Below are positions 1 through 8,256 of a stretch of 46,365 bases of DNA, piece by piece (the first letter of the stretch is position 1; each line of letters starts with the position of its first letter). A program made the translations under genes and the position numbers. Below the pieces are notes generated by a model. The model had not been told where the DNA came from. It searched no databases and saw nothing but the letters and a program-made list of their open reading frames with translations. Source of the DNA: Hyphomonadaceae bacterium UBA7672 (GTDB lineage: Bacteria; Pseudomonadota; Alphaproteobacteria; Caulobacterales; Hyphomonadaceae); assembly GCA_002483135.1 (NCBI GenBank), contig DLHI01000001.1:1-46365 (forward strand). The letters are read 5' to 3'.

Positions 1-138
1 TCCACCACGCACCGCCAGCTCAACCCCGAAGAGCTGGCCAAGGCCGGCGTGAGCGAAAACATGGTGCGCCTGTCGGTGGGCATCGAGCACGCCGCCGACC
101 TGCAGGCCGATCTGGCGCAGGCGCTGGAAAAGGTCTGA
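1..138 (+). CDS. metY: O-acetylhomoserine sulfhydrylase, C-terminal fragment
   Basis: The last 45 codons and the stop of a gene that begins before the window. The visible residues include HRQLNPEELAKAGV, ENMVRLSVGIEH and DLQADLAQALEKV, which match the C-terminal end of PLP-dependent O-acetylhomoserine aminocarboxypropyltransferases (Cys/Met metabolism family), cytoplasmic enzymes that make homocysteine from O-acetylhomoserine and sulfide. The lysine that binds PLP lies outside the window. Leucine is mostly encoded by CTG, as in the next gene and unlike the rest of the window. Other Cys/Met PLP enzymes share part of this tail, so the exact member is likely but not certain. Confidence 0.8.
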   Translation, partial: STTHRQLNPEELAKAGVSENMVRLSVGIEHAADLQADLAQALEKV

Positions 139-301
139 CTGTTCTCTGGCCGCCCCCACGGGTGGCCAGATTTCAAGCATTTTCAGCCTGCAGCCCTTGC
201 CAGCAAAGCGCAAAAAGCTATTATTTTCATAGTGCATGGCTGCCGGCCAGCGGCGCCGTGGGCATGGCCGACAATACCGCCTGGTTTCCTGGGCACGCGC
301 C

Positions 302-2188
302 ATGCAACTATCACGCCTCCGCTCCCTGCTTCCCTCCCTGCGCCATGACTTGATCATTCCCGTCCTGCTTTCGCTGCTGGCATTGCTGATGGCCACCGGG
401 GCACGGGCACAGGTGCCCGGGGTGGAGGCCGTCGATGCCCGGTCGGTTCAAGGCGAAGCACTTTCGCTCACACCGCACCTGGGCGTCCTGGAAGACCCGC
501 AAGCCCGCCTCACGCTGGACGAGGTGCTACAGGCCGCCAGCGCCGGGCGCTTCCAGGCGGGCCATCCTCCCGCCGAGGGCATCGGCTTCGGCATCACCCC
601 TTCGGCCTACTGGTTCCGGCTGGTGCTGCGCAATCCAGGCGACGAACCGCTGCAGCGCATGCTGGAGGTTGGCTACGCACGCTTGTCCCAGGTCAGCCTG
701 CACCGCCCGCTGCCCGGCGGCGGCGCCGAGAGCGTGCACACCGGAGCCACCGCACCATTCGAATCGCGTCCCTACGCGCACCGCTTCTTCGTCTTTCCGC
801 TCCAGCTCCCGGCACGGTCCGAGCAGACGTATTTCCTGCGGGTGCAATCGACGACCGCCTTCATTGTTCCTGCACGGCTGTGGGAGCCCGCCGCCTTCCA
901 CGCGCACGAACGCAACGATTACATGGCCCAGGCCTGGTACTTCGGCATGGCCACCGCGATGGTGTTGTTCAATCTGCTGCTGTTCGTGCAGTTGCGCGAC
1001 CGCATCTATATCCACTACGTGGCCTTTGCACTCTGCATGGCATTTGCGCTGGCGGCACAGAACGGGCTGGTCAAGGAGTTCCTGCGGCTGCAGTCGCCGC
1101 TGTGGTCGGATCTGGCATCCACCTTTGGCTACTCCTTCGCCATTGCCGCAGGGCTGCAATTCATGCGCCACATGCTCGACACCCCGCGCACTCTCGCGCG
1201 AGGAGACCGCGGGCTGTGGGGACTGGTGCTTTTCTTCCTGCTGAGCCCGTTCATCTTCCTGTTCACCGGGCAGACCTTCATCCAGACGGCCGCCATCGTG
1301 TACCTTGGCGCCGTGGTCATCGGCGTCGCGGTGGGCCTGCAGGCTGCGCTGCGGCGCCAGCGCAGCGCCTATTTCTTTCTCGGCGCCTTCCTGCTGCTGG
1401 CACTGGGCGCCATGACCAATGCCCTGCGCGCCATCGGGCTGGTGCCCACAAACATGCTTACAGCCAACGCCATGCAGGCGGGATCGGCGCTGGAGATGGT
1501 GCTGCTGGCCTTTGCCCTGGCCGACCGCTTCAACGAAATGCGGCGCGAGAAGTTGTCCATGCAGAAAAAGCTGCTCGAAACACAGACCACGCTGATCGAC
1601 AACCTCCAGCAGTCCGAGCAGGCGCTGGAACAGCGCGTGGAAACACGCACCCACGAGCTGCAGGTGCTGAACCAGAAACTGGCCGCACTGAGCATGACCG
1701 ACGGCCTGACCGGCATCGCCAACCGCCGCCACTTCGACCAGATCCTGGCCACCGAATGGCAGCGCGCTCAGCGCAACGGCCAGCCGCTGACCCTCGCGAT
1801 GATCGACGTGGACCGGTTCAAGGCCTACAACGACCACCTCGGCCACCTCGCGGGGGACGAATGCCTGCGCCATATTGCCCGTGTGCTCGCCGCCAGCGTC
1901 CGCCGCCCCGGCGACCTCGTGGCACGCTATGGCGGCGAGGAGTTCGCCTTTCTCGCCCCCGCCACCGACAGCGCGGGAGTCGTGGAGATCGCCCGCAAAA
2001 TCCAGCAGGCCCTGCACAGCCTTGCGCTGGCACACCCCGACTCGCCCAGCAGGCGGGTGACCGTCAGTATCGGCGTGGCAGCCCTGGTGCCAGCACCGGA
2101 CGAAGGCCCCGACGTGCTGCTGCGCCGCGCCGACGCGGCGCTCTACCGCGCCAAATCCGATGGCCGCGACCGCATCGTGCTGGAATGA
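302..2188 (+). CDS. 7TMR-DISM diguanylate cyclase (GGDEF)
   Basis: Membrane diguanylate cyclase, about 628 residues, predicted to make c-di-GMP from two GTP. An ATG at 302 is chosen over the in-frame ATG at 236 because it puts a signal peptide (hydrophobic core, then ATGARAQ) at the N-terminus. A periplasmic 7TMR-DISMED2-like sensor domain follows (about residues 60-180), then seven membrane helices (about 190-400), a coiled-coil linker (about 405-460) and a GGDEF domain. The active-site motif is GGEEF near residue 544. RPGD lies five residues before it, an intact RxxD inhibitory site, so product feedback is expected. TDGLTGIANRR opens the GGDEF domain as usual. The sensed ligand is unknown; DISMED2 domains are thought to bind carbohydrates. 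Codon use resembles a betaproteobacterium. Confidence 0.9.
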   Translation: MQLSRLRSLLPSLRHDLIIPVLLSLLALLMATGARAQVPGVEAVDARSVQGEALSLTPHLGVLEDPQARLTLDEVLQAASAGRFQAGHPPAEGIGFGITPSAYWFRLVLRNPGDEPLQRMLEVGYARLSQVSLHRPLPGGGAESVHTGATAPFESRPYAHRFFVFPLQLPARSEQTYFLRVQSTTAFIVPARLWEPAAFHAHERNDYMAQAWYFGMATAMVLFNLLLFVQLRDRIYIHYVAFALCMAFALAAQNGLVKEFLRLQSPLWSDLASTFGYSFAIAAGLQFMRHMLDTPRTLARGDRGLWGLVLFFLLSPFIFLFTGQTFIQTAAIVYLGAVVIGVAVGLQAALRRQRSAYFFLGAFLLLALGAMTNALRAIGLVPTNMLTANAMQAGSALEMVLLAFALADRFNEMRREKLSMQKKLLETQTTLIDNLQQSEQALEQRVETRTHELQVLNQKLAALSMTDGLTGIANRRHFDQILATEWQRAQRNGQPLTLAMIDVDRFKAYNDHLGHLAGDECLRHIARVLAASVRRPGDLVARYGGEEFAFLAPATDSAGVVEIARKIQQALHSLALAHPDSPSRRVTVSIGVAALVPAPDEGPDVLLRRADAALYRAKSDGRDRIVLE

Positions 2189-2254
2189 ATCACCCCCTGG
2201 CGCTGTACGCCTTCTGAAGAAGGCGAACCTGACACCGCTTGCGGTTTGAACAAT

Positions 2255-2277
2255 AAAAAAGGCCTGCAACGCAGGCC
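2255..2277 (-). terminator. Rho-independent terminator for the ETF-QO gene
   Basis: Perfect 7-bp stem GGCCTGC (2261-2267), loop AAC, GCAGGCC (2271-2277). Read on the minus strand, the stem is followed by six T residues (AAAAAA at 2255-2260 on the plus strand), the form expected for a terminator of the minus-strand gene ending at 2307. The plus side lacks a T run, so it is not a good terminator for the cyclase gene. Confidence 0.8.
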
Positions 2278-2306
2278 CCTCAAACGCAAGACGCTATGAT
2301 TTTTGA

Positions 2307-3977
2307 TTACATCCCCGAGTAATTCGGCCCACCGCCCCCCTCAGGCGTCACCCACACGATGTTCTGCGTCGGGTCCTTGATGTCGCACGTCTTGCAGTGG
2401 ACGCAGTTCTGCGCGTTGATCTGGAACTTCTGGCCGCCCTTGCCGTCATCGATCCACTCATAGACGCCGGCCGGGCAATAGCGGTTCGAGGGGCCCGCAT
2501 AGACGCCAAGCTCGCTCTTCTTCTGCAGGTCCATGTCGAGCACTTTGAGGTGCGCTGGCTGGTTCTCCTCGTGGTTGGTGAAGGAGAACGCCACCGACGT
2601 CAGGCGATCGAACGACAGCACGCCATCGGGTTTGGGATAGACGATCTTCTTGTGCTTGTTCGCGGGCTCCAGAGACTTCGCATCGGTCTTGCCGTGCTTC
2701 ATCGTGCCGAAGAACGAGAAACCGCCGAACAGCGTGTTGACCCACAGGTCGAAGCCCGTGAGCGCGATGCCGACCGCCGTGCCGAATTTCGACCACAGCG
2801 GTTTCGCGTTCCTGACGGCCTTGAGCTCCTTGGCGACCCAGCTGGTCTTGAAGGCTTCGGCATAGGCTTTCAGTTCATCGCCCTGGCGCCCTTCGGTGAC
2901 AGCGGCGAACGCGGCCTCGCCGGCCAGCATGCCGGTCTTCATCGCGTTGTGGCTGCCCTTGATGCGCGGCAGGTTCACGAAGCCGGCCGAGCATCCAATG
3001 AGAGCGCCGCCCGGGAAGGTGAGTTTCGGGATCGACTGCCAGCCGCCCTCGGTGATCGCGCGTGCGCCATAGGAGATACGCTCGCCGCCCTTCAGGTGCT
3101 TGGCCACTTCCGGATGATGCTTGAAGCGCTGGAACTCCTCGAACGGAGACAGCCACGGATTCTTGTAGTTGAGGTGGACCACCAGGCCGACCGCCACATA
3201 GCGATCGCCGAAGTGATAGAGGAAAGTGCCGCCGCCGACATTGTTGCCCAGCGGCCAGCCAAAAGTGTGCTGCACGAGGCCGGGCTTGTGCTGCTCGGCG
3301 GGAACCTGCCACAGCTCCTTCACGCCGATGCCGAACTTCTGCGGCTGGCTGTCCTTGTCGAGCTTGAAGTCCTTGATCAGCTTCTTGGCGAGCGATCCGC
3401 GCACGCCCTCGCCGATCAGCACATACTTGCCGTTGAGCTCCATGCCCGGAGAATAGTTGGGGCCCTTCTCGCCATTTTTCTCGATGCCCATCACGCCGGC
3501 GATGACGCCCTTCACCGAGCCGTCTTCGCGATAGGTGAGTTCGGACGCGGCAAAGCCCGGATAGATTTCGACGCCCAGCGCCTCGGCCTGCGTCGCCATC
3601 CAGCGCGTCACGTTTCCGAGCGAGCCAATGTACATGCCATGGTTCTGCAGCATAGGCGGCATCAGGAAGACCGGCAGCGCGATCGAACCTTCAGCGCCGA
3701 GCACCAGGAACGTGTCCTTCGTGACTTCCGTTTCGAACGGGCAGCCCTTCTCCTTCCAGTCCGGGATCAGCTCGCTCATGGCCTTGGGGTCCATGACCGC
3801 GCCGGAAAGGATGTGCGCGCCAACCTCGGAGCCCTTCTCGAGCACCACCACGGAAACGTCGTTGCCCGTTTCAGCGGCCAGCTGCTTGATCCGGATCGCG
3901 GCGGACAGGCCAGCGGGGCCCGCGCCCACGATGACCACGTCGAAATCCATGGACTCCCGTTCGACCGCGTCAGTCAT
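2307..3977 (-). CDS. etfD: Electron transfer flavoprotein-ubiquinone oxidoreductase
   Basis: ETF-QO, 556 residues: an inner-membrane-associated enzyme that takes electrons from reduced ETF and gives them to ubiquinone. The FAD-binding motif VGAGPAGLSAA is near the N-terminus. The C-terminal ferredoxin-like part has YCPAGVYEW and the cluster motif NCVHCKTCDIKDP, giving four cysteines for one 4Fe-4S cluster. The ATG at 3977 is preferred over an upstream in-frame ATG (4016) because GGGAGAA lies 8 nt before it. The gene is divergent from the glycosylase gene. ETF itself is encoded at 32.7-34.3 kb and a client dehydrogenase (mcd) at 17.3 kb. The last ~100 bp abut Comamonadaceae-like DNA, so the 3' end could belong to another genome. 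Confidence 0.95.
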   Translation of the reverse strand: MTDAVERESMDFDVVIVGAGPAGLSAAIRIKQLAAETGNDVSVVVLEKGSEVGAHILSGAVMDPKAMSELIPDWKEKGCPFETEVTKDTFLVLGAEGSIALPVFLMPPMLQNHGMYIGSLGNVTRWMATQAEALGVEIYPGFAASELTYREDGSVKGVIAGVMGIEKNGEKGPNYSPGMELNGKYVLIGEGVRGSLAKKLIKDFKLDKDSQPQKFGIGVKELWQVPAEQHKPGLVQHTFGWPLGNNVGGGTFLYHFGDRYVAVGLVVHLNYKNPWLSPFEEFQRFKHHPEVAKHLKGGERISYGARAITEGGWQSIPKLTFPGGALIGCSAGFVNLPRIKGSHNAMKTGMLAGEAAFAAVTEGRQGDELKAYAEAFKTSWVAKELKAVRNAKPLWSKFGTAVGIALTGFDLWVNTLFGGFSFFGTMKHGKTDAKSLEPANKHKKIVYPKPDGVLSFDRLTSVAFSFTNHEENQPAHLKVLDMDLQKKSELGVYAGPSNRYCPAGVYEWIDDGKGGQKFQINAQNCVHCKTCDIKDPTQNIVWVTPEGGGGPNYSGM

Positions 3978-4088
3978 TATACTATTCTCCCAGCGCCCGG
4001 CGGGAATCGTCGCCACGGCGGAAACCCCAGTACCTATGGCTAGTTAGCCGCAGGTTTCCAAGGCAACAAGGCTCACTGAAAGGCCCCC

Positions 4089-4940
4089 GTGACGCACCCC
4101 CATCCAGAAATCGCAGCCCGCGCGCTGGCCGAGTTCTGGGCCGACATGGGCCTGGAGGAAGGCCGCGTGCTGTCGGCGCGGCTCCTTGCCCGCCGTGGGG
4201 GAATGCCGGCGGCGCCATCCGCAGCAATGGAACGGGGCCCCGCCCCTGCTCGATCCACAGCGCCAACCCTGCCCCCCGGCCAGCGCCCTGCGCCCCGCAA
4301 GCTGGGCGGCAACCCGATCGCCGATGCCCGGCGCCTGGCGATGGCCGCCGAAAGTCTGGCGCAGCTTCGCGCGGCCGTGCAGGCCTTCGAAGGCTGCGAC
4401 CTCAAGAAGGCGTCCAAGAATACCGTGGTGTGCGATGGCGCGTTCGACGCCCCCATCATGATCGTGGGCGAAGCGCCCGGCGGCGAAGAAGATGCGCAGG
4501 GCCTGCCTTTCGTCGGTCGCGCGGGCAAGCTGCTGGACAGGATGCTGGGAGCCATCGGCCTGTCGCGGCAGGACAATGTCTACATCACCAACCTGATCTA
4601 CTGGCGCCCGCCCGGGAACCGTGATCCCTCCCCCGCCGAGATGCAGATCTGCGCGCCGTTCCTGATGCGACAGATCGAACTGAAGCAACCGAAGCTGCTG
4701 CTCACCGTTGGCAAGTTCGCGACGCATGCGATGCTCGGCCGCGAAGACGGCATCATGAAACTGCGCGGCCGCAAGCTCTCCTACGCGCAGGACGGTATGG
4801 CCGCCGTGCCCTGCGTCCCGCTGCTGCATCCGGCCTACCTGCTGCGCAATCCGGCGGACAAGGCAAAGGCGTGGGACGACCTGCGCACCATCGCGAAACT
4901 CTGCGACGAGCTGGGCATCAAGCGCGGGCCTGGATTGTAG
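4089..4940 (+). CDS. Uracil-DNA glycosylase, family 4-like
   Basis: 283 residues with a GTG start preceded by AAAGG at close spacing. It is predicted to remove uracil from DNA in base-excision repair. Motif 1 is GEAPGGEED, followed by GLPFVGRAG, TNLIYWRPPGNR and, in motif 3, LLHPAYLLRNP. An N-terminal proline- and alanine-rich stretch of about 80 residues precedes the catalytic domain. Classical family 4 enzymes hold a 4Fe-4S cluster with a CxxC pair and two later cysteines. Here only one cysteine stands at the first site (EGCDL) and one at ICAPFL; the residue expected after QIELKQPK is leucine. The cluster may therefore be absent or bound differently, as seems common in alphaproteobacterial members (from memory). 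Confidence 0.85.
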   Translation: MTHPHPEIAARALAEFWADMGLEEGRVLSARLLARRGGMPAAPSAAMERGPAPARSTAPTLPPGQRPAPRKLGGNPIADARRLAMAAESLAQLRAAVQAFEGCDLKKASKNTVVCDGAFDAPIMIVGEAPGGEEDAQGLPFVGRAGKLLDRMLGAIGLSRQDNVYITNLIYWRPPGNRDPSPAEMQICAPFLMRQIELKQPKLLLTVGKFATHAMLGREDGIMKLRGRKLSYAQDGMAAVPCVPLLHPAYLLRNPADKAKAWDDLRTIAKLCDELGIKRGPGL

Positions 4941-5019
4941 GCCCAAGACTGTTCACTGGTGGTTCAGTCTCGGAATGGCTATGAGTGCGCTGGCCGCAAG
5001 GGGCCTCAGGGGACTCGAC

Positions 5020-5235
5020 ATGAAACTCAACACCATCGCTCTTCTCGCCGGCACAGCCGCGCTGGCGGCCGCCTGCAGCCCGGGACCGGGCAGCGCCGAA
5101 TGGTGCACAGGCGTGATCGAGGGGAAGATCCAGGCCACCGCCGCCGAGCTGGAAGCCAATAGCGAGAAGTGCGAAGCCGTGATGATGCAGAGGGTGAAGG
5201 ACGCCCTGGGCGGAATCCAGATGCCGGGGCAGTAA
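5020..5235 (+). CDS. Small DUF3012-like lipoprotein
   Basis: 71-residue predicted lipoprotein. The signal peptide MKLNTIALLAGTAALAAAC ends in a lipobox with the lipidated cysteine at residue 19. The mature part, PGSAEWCTGVIEGK and later ANSEKCEAV, has the GSxxWC opening and second cysteine typical of DUF3012 proteins; the two cysteines may form a disulfide. The ATG at 5020 has AGGGGA 6 nt upstream and is preferred over the ATG at 4975. The function of DUF3012 is unknown. It lies between the glycosylase and a hydrolase gene with no clear functional tie to either. Confidence 0.7.
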   Translation: MKLNTIALLAGTAALAAACSPGPGSAEWCTGVIEGKIQATAAELEANSEKCEAVMMQRVKDALGGIQMPGQ

Positions 5236-5335
5236 CCGGGCTTCCTGTACAGTCTTGTGATTGGCGGCAACGCGCCGCTCGATTACCCTCCCGGCAACAG
5301 GCGCGAGAACAGCGCCGATTGCCGGGAGAGAGATC

Positions 5336-6475
5336 ATGTTCACGACAACCGCCGCCTCGCTCGTCTCGCTGATGATGATGCAGCAGGGCGCGACGATGGT
5401 TCACCCGGAAAAGCCCTCGGCCAACCCACCGAAGGTCGAACAGTCGATCACCATCCCGACGCCGCCGCCCAAACCCGCCAGCCCCGTCGTCGCCAATGAT
5501 CCGCGCACCGGCAAGCCGGTGGAGAAGAAAGGCCTCGACGCCACTGACTATGCCTATGTGATGCCTGAAGGCGTGACGACGAAAGAGGTCGTCTACTATT
5601 CGGAAGGCACGCCCGCCTACGCGAAGATCTTCTATCCCAAGGGCTTCGACGCCACGAAGAAGACGCCCGCCGTCGTGCTGGGCCAGGGCTGGGCGGGCAG
5701 CCACGTCTCGATCGAGAAATACGCCGCTGTCTTCGCCGAACACGGACTTGTCGCGATGGCGATCGACTATCGCGGCTGGGGCAACTCCGAAGGCTATGTG
5801 CGCCTGCTCTCCCCCGTCGACCTCGGCGGCGGCATGGAGAAGGACGAAAGCCGCCACCAGATCATCCAGAACGCGACCGTCTGGGTGAAGCGCACCAAGC
5901 TCGATGCGCGCGACCAGCAGGACGATTATCGCAACGCGATCTCATTCATCCAGGGCGAACCGGGCGTCGACCCCGACCGCATCGGGGTGTGGGGCTCCAG
6001 CTATGCCGGCGGCAACTCGCTGGCGGTTGCGGGGCAGGATGCGCGCGTGAAGGCCATCGCCATCCAGATCCCGGGCATTGGCGGCAATCCGGACGGCACG
6101 CCACCGCAATCCTATTCAGGCGCCGTGCTCGACGATGCAATCCGCCGCGCCCGCACCGGCCAGGGCGCCGAAATGTGGACCGGCTATTCCCGCTCGATCC
6201 TGATCGACTCGGAGATGATCGAGGCCAACCGCGAGAACAACACGCTGCAATGGGCAAAGAATATCGGCGAGCGCCCGTTCATGGTGATCGTCGCGCAGTA
6301 TGACGAGCTCATCAACAACGAGCGCGCCGGCAAGGCGGCTCTTGAGTATGCAAAGGGCCCGAAGGAATACATCGTCGTGCCCGACATCACCCACTTCGAA
6401 ATGTACTCCGGCGAGCCGTTCAAGATCTCGTCGGGCGCCGCAGCCCGCTGGTTCGTGACGCATCTGACGAAGTAG
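5336..6475 (+). CDS. Alpha/beta hydrolase, dienelactone hydrolase-like
   Basis: 379 residues, start at the ATG after GGGAGAG. The N-terminus is hydrophobic (residues 5-16) but lacks the usual positive charges. It is followed by a proline-rich linker (PTPPPKPASP), so export is possible but unproven. The catalytic domain carries a nucleophile elbow GVWGSSYAGG, an aspartate in AQYDELIN and a histidine in PDITHFEMY, a complete Ser-Asp-His set. An oxyanion-region segment LGQGWAGSH occurs earlier. The fold matches dienelactone hydrolase and acyl-peptidase-like esterases; the substrate cannot be told from sequence. Confidence 0.85.
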   Translation: MFTTTAASLVSLMMMQQGATMVHPEKPSANPPKVEQSITIPTPPPKPASPVVANDPRTGKPVEKKGLDATDYAYVMPEGVTTKEVVYYSEGTPAYAKIFYPKGFDATKKTPAVVLGQGWAGSHVSIEKYAAVFAEHGLVAMAIDYRGWGNSEGYVRLLSPVDLGGGMEKDESRHQIIQNATVWVKRTKLDARDQQDDYRNAISFIQGEPGVDPDRIGVWGSSYAGGNSLAVAGQDARVKAIAIQIPGIGGNPDGTPPQSYSGAVLDDAIRRARTGQGAEMWTGYSRSILIDSEMIEANRENNTLQWAKNIGERPFMVIVAQYDELINNERAGKAALEYAKGPKEYIVVPDITHFEMYSGEPFKISSGAAARWFVTHLTK

Positions 6476-6538
6476 TGGCAGGACAATCCCCGTCGCCGCG
6501 ATTGGCCACTGTCTGTCGGCCAACAGGGAGATCAGGAT

Positions 6539-8005
6539 CTACCAGCGCGCTTGTGAGGGCATAGGTCTGCCGCGAATGGGCGGGGGACAGATCGAGATCT
6601 TTTGCATGTCGTACCTGACATCCAGTTGTTTCTCGTAGCAGGGCTGGTACTCGTCCGGGTATTGCTTGCGCCAGGCGGTCTCTTCGGTGGCCATCGCGTT
6701 TTCGCTCCACACAAACAGCTTGTCCGGTGCAAGGTCGGCAGGGAATGCCTGCTTGGTTCGGACACAAAACCACTGCGAGCCCAGCCCCGTTGAGAAACGA
6801 CACACCTGTGTCGTACCGGAATCGACACTACTGACGAAGGTCACGGCTCTCGGAAGATTCCGCAGAAGGCTGTCAAAAGAGTTGTGGTTCGTAACGAAGA
6901 ATGCCCTGCGTGCCGGATTATTCGCGCAATCTGAGCCCTCGCAAGCAAACAGCGCGATCCGGCTGAGCGCGATCTCGGCTTTGGCCCACTTCATACCCGG
7001 CGCAAGCTCGCGGGCATTGAGCAGAGCGTTTGTGTCTAGACCCTCGTGCTCAAAAAAGGACTTGCCGCCTATCAACTCAAACGGTGAATGGCCGATCCAG
7101 GCAAGCCCTTGAAGCGGCTGACCATTGTCCGCGACGTACGTGTCGGCTCCCTTGCGGCGCAAGGGTTTGGCCGCGCAGTTCGGGTTGAGATTCTGCCCTT
7201 CCCACTCACCATTGACCCGCCTGAAAACCATGCCCGGCCATGGCGTGAGTGTTCCCTTTTCGACCTGCATCTTCTGAACTGCGTCGAGGTCGGGCTCGAG
7301 CACCACCTCGTTCTCGCTCGCTGCAAATCCCTCTAGGCGATTGGCTTCCAGGAAACGACCTTCGCGCACGCCGTCATAGGTCGTGTACGAGATACTGCCG
7401 CCAAAACGCATGTCGGATTCTCGCACACGAATGGAGGCAATCATGCGCTGCCCGGCGCATGTTGTATCGGCTTCATATTCCCCTTCGAGCGCAGACTCAA
7501 CGACGGCCAGATGCGCCAGCTGCAGCTTCTCTGGCAAAGGCGGAGGGCCCTTGCGACGTGCGGTGATCATCTGGCATTCGTCGTGGAGGATCTTGCCCTC
7601 CATTAGGTTGTCTGATCGCAGCTTGGCGCGGAATCCCAGCATCCAGATTTCGACGGCAGGCTTCACGACCCAGTCTGTAGGCGCCAATTCAAGTTCGCCG
7701 CCTTTCACGATCTTGCCGATCAGACCATAGGAACCGGGCTTCAGCTTCGGATTTGCGGGCGTCGGGCGATAACTCGCAATTCCCGAATACTGCCCGGGCG
7801 CGGTCTCGCTGATCTGCAGAACGTATCCGCCGTAGGCGCCGCATTGGAATGTGCCCTCCCACAAACCGGCGTATCCCGGCACGGTCGACTGCGAGACGAT
7901 TTTGAACGCGGGCAATGGCTGCGCGAGCGCTGTCATCGGCGTCGCGATACACAGCAATGGCAGCAGGACGCCCCGCGCCGCACGACCCAAGAACAGCAAA
8001 ATCAT
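6539..8005 (-). CDS. Secreted protein of unknown function with two similar beta domains
   Basis: 488 residues, family not recognised. The ATG at 8005 is chosen because GGGGAGG lies just upstream and a signal peptide follows (MILLFLGRAARGVLLPLLC, cleavage near ALAQ). Two successive beta-rich segments look alike. Segment one runs from GLWEGTFQCGAYGG to DECQMITARR; segment two from LEGEYEADTTCAGQ to NPNCAAKPLRRK. Each opens with a G-x-[WY]-x-[AG]-x-[FT]-x-C-like pattern and closes with a cysteine near a basic tail, suggesting a duplicated lipocalin-like barrel with a disulfide. The C-terminal third has several more cysteines (FACEGSDC, CRFSTG, QPCYEKQ). A periplasmic or extracellular role is inferred only from the signal peptide and cysteines. 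Confidence 0.7.
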   Translation of the reverse strand: MILLFLGRAARGVLLPLLCIATPMTALAQPLPAFKIVSQSTVPGYAGLWEGTFQCGAYGGYVLQISETAPGQYSGIASYRPTPANPKLKPGSYGLIGKIVKGGELELAPTDWVVKPAVEIWMLGFRAKLRSDNLMEGKILHDECQMITARRKGPPPLPEKLQLAHLAVVESALEGEYEADTTCAGQRMIASIRVRESDMRFGGSISYTTYDGVREGRFLEANRLEGFAASENEVVLEPDLDAVQKMQVEKGTLTPWPGMVFRRVNGEWEGQNLNPNCAAKPLRRKGADTYVADNGQPLQGLAWIGHSPFELIGGKSFFEHEGLDTNALLNARELAPGMKWAKAEIALSRIALFACEGSDCANNPARRAFFVTNHNSFDSLLRNLPRAVTFVSSVDSGTTQVCRFSTGLGSQWFCVRTKQAFPADLAPDKLFVWSENAMATEETAWRKQYPDEYQPCYEKQLDVRYDMQKISICPPPIRGRPMPSQARW

Positions 8006-8256
8006 GCCGGCCTCCCCTAGCTTAACAGATGCAAACATGGCCGCCGCGCAGCCGCAAGCTGGCGTTGGATCGCGAGAGACGGTCTGCTCGTGGAGGACAG
8101 ACCTGCCACAAGAAGGACAGCGTTTATCCCCGCGGAATCCACAACTCTTGCGTGCCAAGATTGCGCATATTGCTATCATATTCGTTTTTTGTACGTTATA
8201 TGTTCTTGTCTCGATGCTATAGTTAGCGGACAGGACATCGAAAGCGGACAAGGTTA

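Noticed and set aside
527..2269. Long open frame (580 codons) antisense to the diguanylate cyclase
   Set aside because: It arises from the high GC of the sense gene; the protein has no domain and no ribosome site, while the sense frame has GGEEF and other motifs.
2397..4043. Long open frame (548 codons) antisense to etfD
   Set aside because: Same GC effect; the sense strand encodes a complete ETF-QO.
8160..8230. Possible SOS box (GTTC-N7-GTTC) upstream of the radical SAM gene
   Set aside because: Only one GTTC half is present; the second half does not match at the required spacing.
8006..8251. Upstream in-frame extension of the 6539-8005 gene containing a CPSCGR zinc-ribbon-like stretch
   Set aside because: The start at 8005 has GGGGAGG and a signal peptide, which an extension would bury. 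The cysteine motif is isolated and could be chance.
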